In this document: positions 6,520-7,928 of the stretch, piece by piece
Layout of the letters: each line of letters begins with the position of its first letter
Numbering within the stretch: position 1 is the stretch's first letter
From: Candidatus Latescibacterota bacterium
GTDB taxonomy: Bacteria; Latescibacterota; UBA2968; GCA-2709665
Assembly (NCBI GenBank): GCA_030746455.1
Contig: JASLMQ010000543.1
Location: forward strand, 1-7,928
Reading direction: 5' to 3'
DNA length: 7,928 nucleotides
Notes under the pieces: model-generated
What the model was told of the DNA's origin: nothing
What the model saw: only the letters and a program-made list of their open reading frames with translations
The model's database searches: none
Position numbers and translations under genes: made by a program

Positions 6520-7368
6520 TCAGTCCAGATTGACGAAGGCAAGCCCGAAGGCGGCCACGCCCATGCCGATCCACGTCTTGCGGGTGAGGCGCTCGTGCCA
6601 GACGAGCGCGGCAAAGAGGCTGTTCAGGACCAGGCCGGCCGATGTCTGAACCGGGAAGACCACCACACCTCGAACCTGCTCGAGCGCGACCAGCATGGTG
6701 ATGATGCTGCTCACATTGACGATGCCCATCTTGACGCCGTCCCACCCGCCCGATAGCGATCTGCGCCGCCTGGGCGAGAGGAAGGTAGCCAGCACACCCA
6801 GGGCCGCCACGCCGTAGAGAACGCCCATAAAGGTGGTGCGAGCGTCGGGCACTTGGGCCTCAACGAATCCCTTAGAGGCGACCCTGGCCACACCCGGACC
6901 CAGGAAGAGCAGTCCCAGGATCCACAGCTCGCGCCACCCGAGGCCGGCGCTTTTCCCGACATTCCTCGCTCGCGTACCAATCAGTGGCAGCGAAGCGAGG
7001 CAGGCGAGAATGCCGAGAACCTGGTAGGTGCTGGGCACCTCGCCCCAGTAGAGGATCGATGCCAGTACGGGAATCACCACGGACAACCGCAAGATCGCCG
7101 TGGCGATGGCCATGCCGGTCAGGTTCATCGAGGCGCAGATCAGGAAGAAGGAGCAGACGAAGGCCAACCCCTGCACGACACCCCAGAACAGCGTGGGCGG
7201 TGAGAGTGCCGTGTTCCCTTCCGCGATGCTGATTCCGAAACAGAGCGACGATGCCAGCACGTAGTTGACGGCCCCGACCACCATCATGTTACTGCCACGA
7301 ACCTGTGCGGCCCGGATGACGTGGAAGAAGGCGACCGACAGTACGATGTTGAGCGCCAGCGCGGTCAT
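6520..7368 (-). CDS. EamA/DMT-superfamily transporter
   Basis: A 282-residue inner-membrane protein of the drug/metabolite transporter type, built as two repeats of five helices. Hydrophobic segments lie at about 2-20, 28-49, 60-79, 84-108, 115-132, 147-166, 179-198, 212-229, 234-255 and 265-281. The end of the first EamA repeat is clear (RLSVVIPVLASILYWGE, 94-110, then helix QVLGILACLASL). So is the second (FPVQTSAGLVLNSLFAALVW-HERLT...GMGVAAFGLAFV). A basic loop, SPRRRR (198-203), lies between helices 7 and 8. Substrate cannot be predicted; the family exports or imports amino acids, nucleotides and other small metabolites. The ATG at 7368 has only a weak GGTGA-type SD 7 bases away. It is the first gene of the minus-strand block and so sits next to the candidate promoter. 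Confidence 0.88.
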   Translation of the reverse strand: MTALALNIVLSVAFFHVIRAAQVRGSNMMVVGAVNYVLASSLCFGISIAEGNTALSPPTLFWGVVQGLAFVCSFFLICASMNLTGMAIATAILRLSVVIPVLASILYWGEVPSTYQVLGILACLASLPLIGTRARNVGKSAGLGWRELWILGLLFLGPGVARVASKGFVEAQVPDARTTFMGVLYGVAALGVLATFLSPRRRRSLSGGWDGVKMGIVNVSSIITMLVALEQVRGVVVFPVQTSAGLVLNSLFAALVWHERLTRKTWIGMGVAAFGLAFVNLD

Positions 7369-7504
7369 CTCGCCGTCACCGATTCACGCGTGGCTCCCAC
7401 CGATCCCCTCCCCCGTCTGCAGAACGCCGTCCGCCTTGGGCATCCGTCGGCCTCGCCGACACGTCCGGTCCGGGTCCGGCATGTGCTGGCGAGAGATGAA
7501 GTGG

Positions 7505-7533
7505 AATATAACCAGCCTCTCGTGCCTGCGAAA
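7505..7533 (-). promoter_or_regulatory. Candidate promoter for the minus-strand gene block
   Basis: On the minus strand TATATT (7510-7505) matches five of six bases of the -10 consensus, with TTTCGC 17 bases upstream as a poor -35. Transcription would begin near 7498, leaving a leader of about 130 bases before the transporter ATG. The AT-rich -10 stands out in GC-rich surroundings, but the -35 match is weak. Confidence 0.3.
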
Positions 7534-7598
7534 GCCAAAACTCCGAACCCGGCGCGGCGCTCCGCGTTTCGATCGGGTCTCCATTCGCGATCGTGACG

Positions 7599-7611
7599 CG
7601 GGGTGGCCCCG
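7599..7611. repeat. Short inverted repeat upstream of the -35 box
   Basis: CGGGG-TGG-CCCCG is a perfect 5-base stem with a 3-base loop, ending three bases before TTGACA. It could be part of an operator or chance in GC-rich DNA. Confidence 0.25.
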
Positions 7612-7614
7612 TTC

Positions 7615-7643
7615 TTGACACACCCCGAACCGATCGGTATGTT
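7615..7643 (+). promoter_or_regulatory. Sigma70-type promoter for the cysteine-cluster gene
   Basis: A perfect -35 TTGACA (7615-7620), a 17-base spacer, and TATGTT (7638-7643), which matches four of six -10 bases. Expected transcription start is near 7650, giving a leader of about 50 bases before the ATG at 7700. The order, spacing and nearby strong SD support it. Confidence 0.6.
7629..7638. promoter_or_regulatory. Palindrome in promoter spacer, possible operator
   Basis: ACCGATCGGT is a perfect 10-base palindrome lying between the -35 and -10 boxes and sharing one base with the -10. A repressor bound here would block RNA polymerase. No regulator is identified. Confidence 0.3.
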
Positions 7644-7687
7644 TGGGCCCCACGCCGAATGTCGCACGGCTCCAGACACCATAGATC

Positions 7688-7697
7688 AAAGGAGGTG
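7688..7697 (+). promoter_or_regulatory. Strong Shine-Dalgarno sequence
   Basis: AAAGGAGGTG is an almost full-length match to the anti-SD tail of 16S rRNA; four bases separate GGAGG from the ATG at 7700. It is the strongest ribosome-binding site seen in the window and fixes the start of the plus-strand gene. Confidence 0.75.
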
Positions 7698-7699
7698 TG

Positions 7700-7928
7700 A
7701 TGGGCAAGGAATGGAAGCATCTGCTCGGATTCCGCTGCACCTGCTGCGGCAACTGCTGCCGCGAACCCATCGTGCTGGTGACCGATCAAGACGTTCGACG
7801 CGTCATGGACCATACAGGGCAGAAGGCCTCCGAGGTGCTGAAATTCTACCGCACGGACGATGTGGAGTGGAGCACGGACAAGCCCGAGTGGATTAAGCTC
7901 AAGTCCGGTCTCAGGATCATGGGGCTGA
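7700..7928 (+). CDS. YkgJ-type zinc/iron-chelating cysteine-cluster protein, 3'-truncated
   Basis: An open frame of 76 codons runs off the window end without a stop. It begins MGKEWKHLLGFRCTCCGNCC. The CxxCxxCC cluster of the YkgJ family is present as Cys13, Cys16, Cys19 and Cys20, with an extra Cys15. It is followed by the usual hydrophobic stretch (IVLVTDQDVRRVMDHTG) that precedes later cysteines, which would be outside the window. Family members are thought to chelate zinc or an iron-sulphur cluster; the cellular role is not established. It has its own promoter (TTGACA-17-TATGTT) and a near-perfect SD, so it is probably well expressed and controlled separately from the divergent minus-strand genes. 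The family call rests on the cysteine pattern and position only, since most of the protein is missing. Confidence 0.78.
   Translation, partial: MGKEWKHLLGFRCTCCGNCCREPIVLVTDQDVRRVMDHTGQKASEVLKFYRTDDVEWSTDKPEWIKLKSGLRIMGL

Larger units (their letters stand above)
7369..7699. other. Divergent intergenic region
   Basis: This stretch separates the minus-strand transporter and the plus-strand cysteine-cluster gene. Open frames run through it on the minus strand but show no recognisable family features and overlap the promoter and start of the plus-strand gene, so I treat it as non-coding. It holds a good plus-strand promoter, a weaker minus-strand one, a short hairpin (7599-7611) and three CGATCG hexamers starting at 7570, 7588 and 7631. 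Nothing convincing was seen in 7381-7500. Confidence 0.6.

Noticed and set aside
7512..7560. Resemblance of a GTGCCTGCGAAAGCC segment to half of a dispersed hairpin repeat of the 'CCCGCGAAAGCGGG' type
   Set aside because: Only one arm is present and no full inverted repeat or second copy is visible in the window, so a repeat element cannot be supported.
7376..7813. A 145-codon minus-strand open frame across the divergent intergenic region
   Set aside because: It overlaps the strong plus-strand promoter, SD and start of the cysteine-cluster gene, has low-complexity composition and no recognisable motif.

Overview
The window is GC-rich, gene-dense bacterial DNA with no rRNA, tRNA, CRISPR array, insertion sequence or phage gene that I can see. 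The lineage cannot be fixed from sequence reading alone. A dihydrodipicolinate-synthase-family protein, a free-standing CBM9-like protein, a cytoplasmic transglutaminase-like protein and a DMT transporter together resemble gene content I associate with uncultured Latescibacterota or Poribacteria-type genomes. That is a low-confidence impression, not a placement.

Layout. (1) Bases 1-690, plus strand: the C-terminal three quarters of a DapA/NanA-family aldolase, cut by the window edge. (2) It converges, across a 17-base gap holding a 12-base perfect palindrome, on a block of seven minus-strand genes. In transcription order these are: EamA/DMT transporter (7368-6520), CBM9-like protein (6458-5814), CDP-alcohol phosphatidyltransferase resembling PgsA (5794-5216), family 2 glycosyltransferase (5145-4462), amidase-signature hydrolase (4448-3054), a two-receiver protein with a HisKA domain (3009-1960), and a transglutaminase-like protein (1952-708). 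(3) Bases 7369-7699: a divergent intergenic region with a good sigma70-type promoter on the plus strand and a weaker candidate on the minus strand. (4) Bases 7700-7928, plus strand: the start of a YkgJ-type cysteine-cluster protein, cut by the window edge.

Gaps between the seven minus-strand genes are 61, 19, 70, 13, 44 and 7 bases, with no convincing terminator between them, so they could form one transcript or a few nested ones. Their functions are mixed. One membrane/envelope pair (PgsA-like enzyme and glycosyltransferase) is adjacent, and the signalling protein is tightly coupled to the transglutaminase-like protein. I see no known defence or biosynthetic system. The points most worth a second look are: the glycosyltransferase, whose conserved N-terminus is reachable only from a CTG (or other non-standard) start behind a perfect AGGAGG; the REC-REC-HisKA protein with one degenerate receiver and no ATPase domain; and the divergent promoter with a palindrome in its spacer. 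Otherwise the window looks ordinary.
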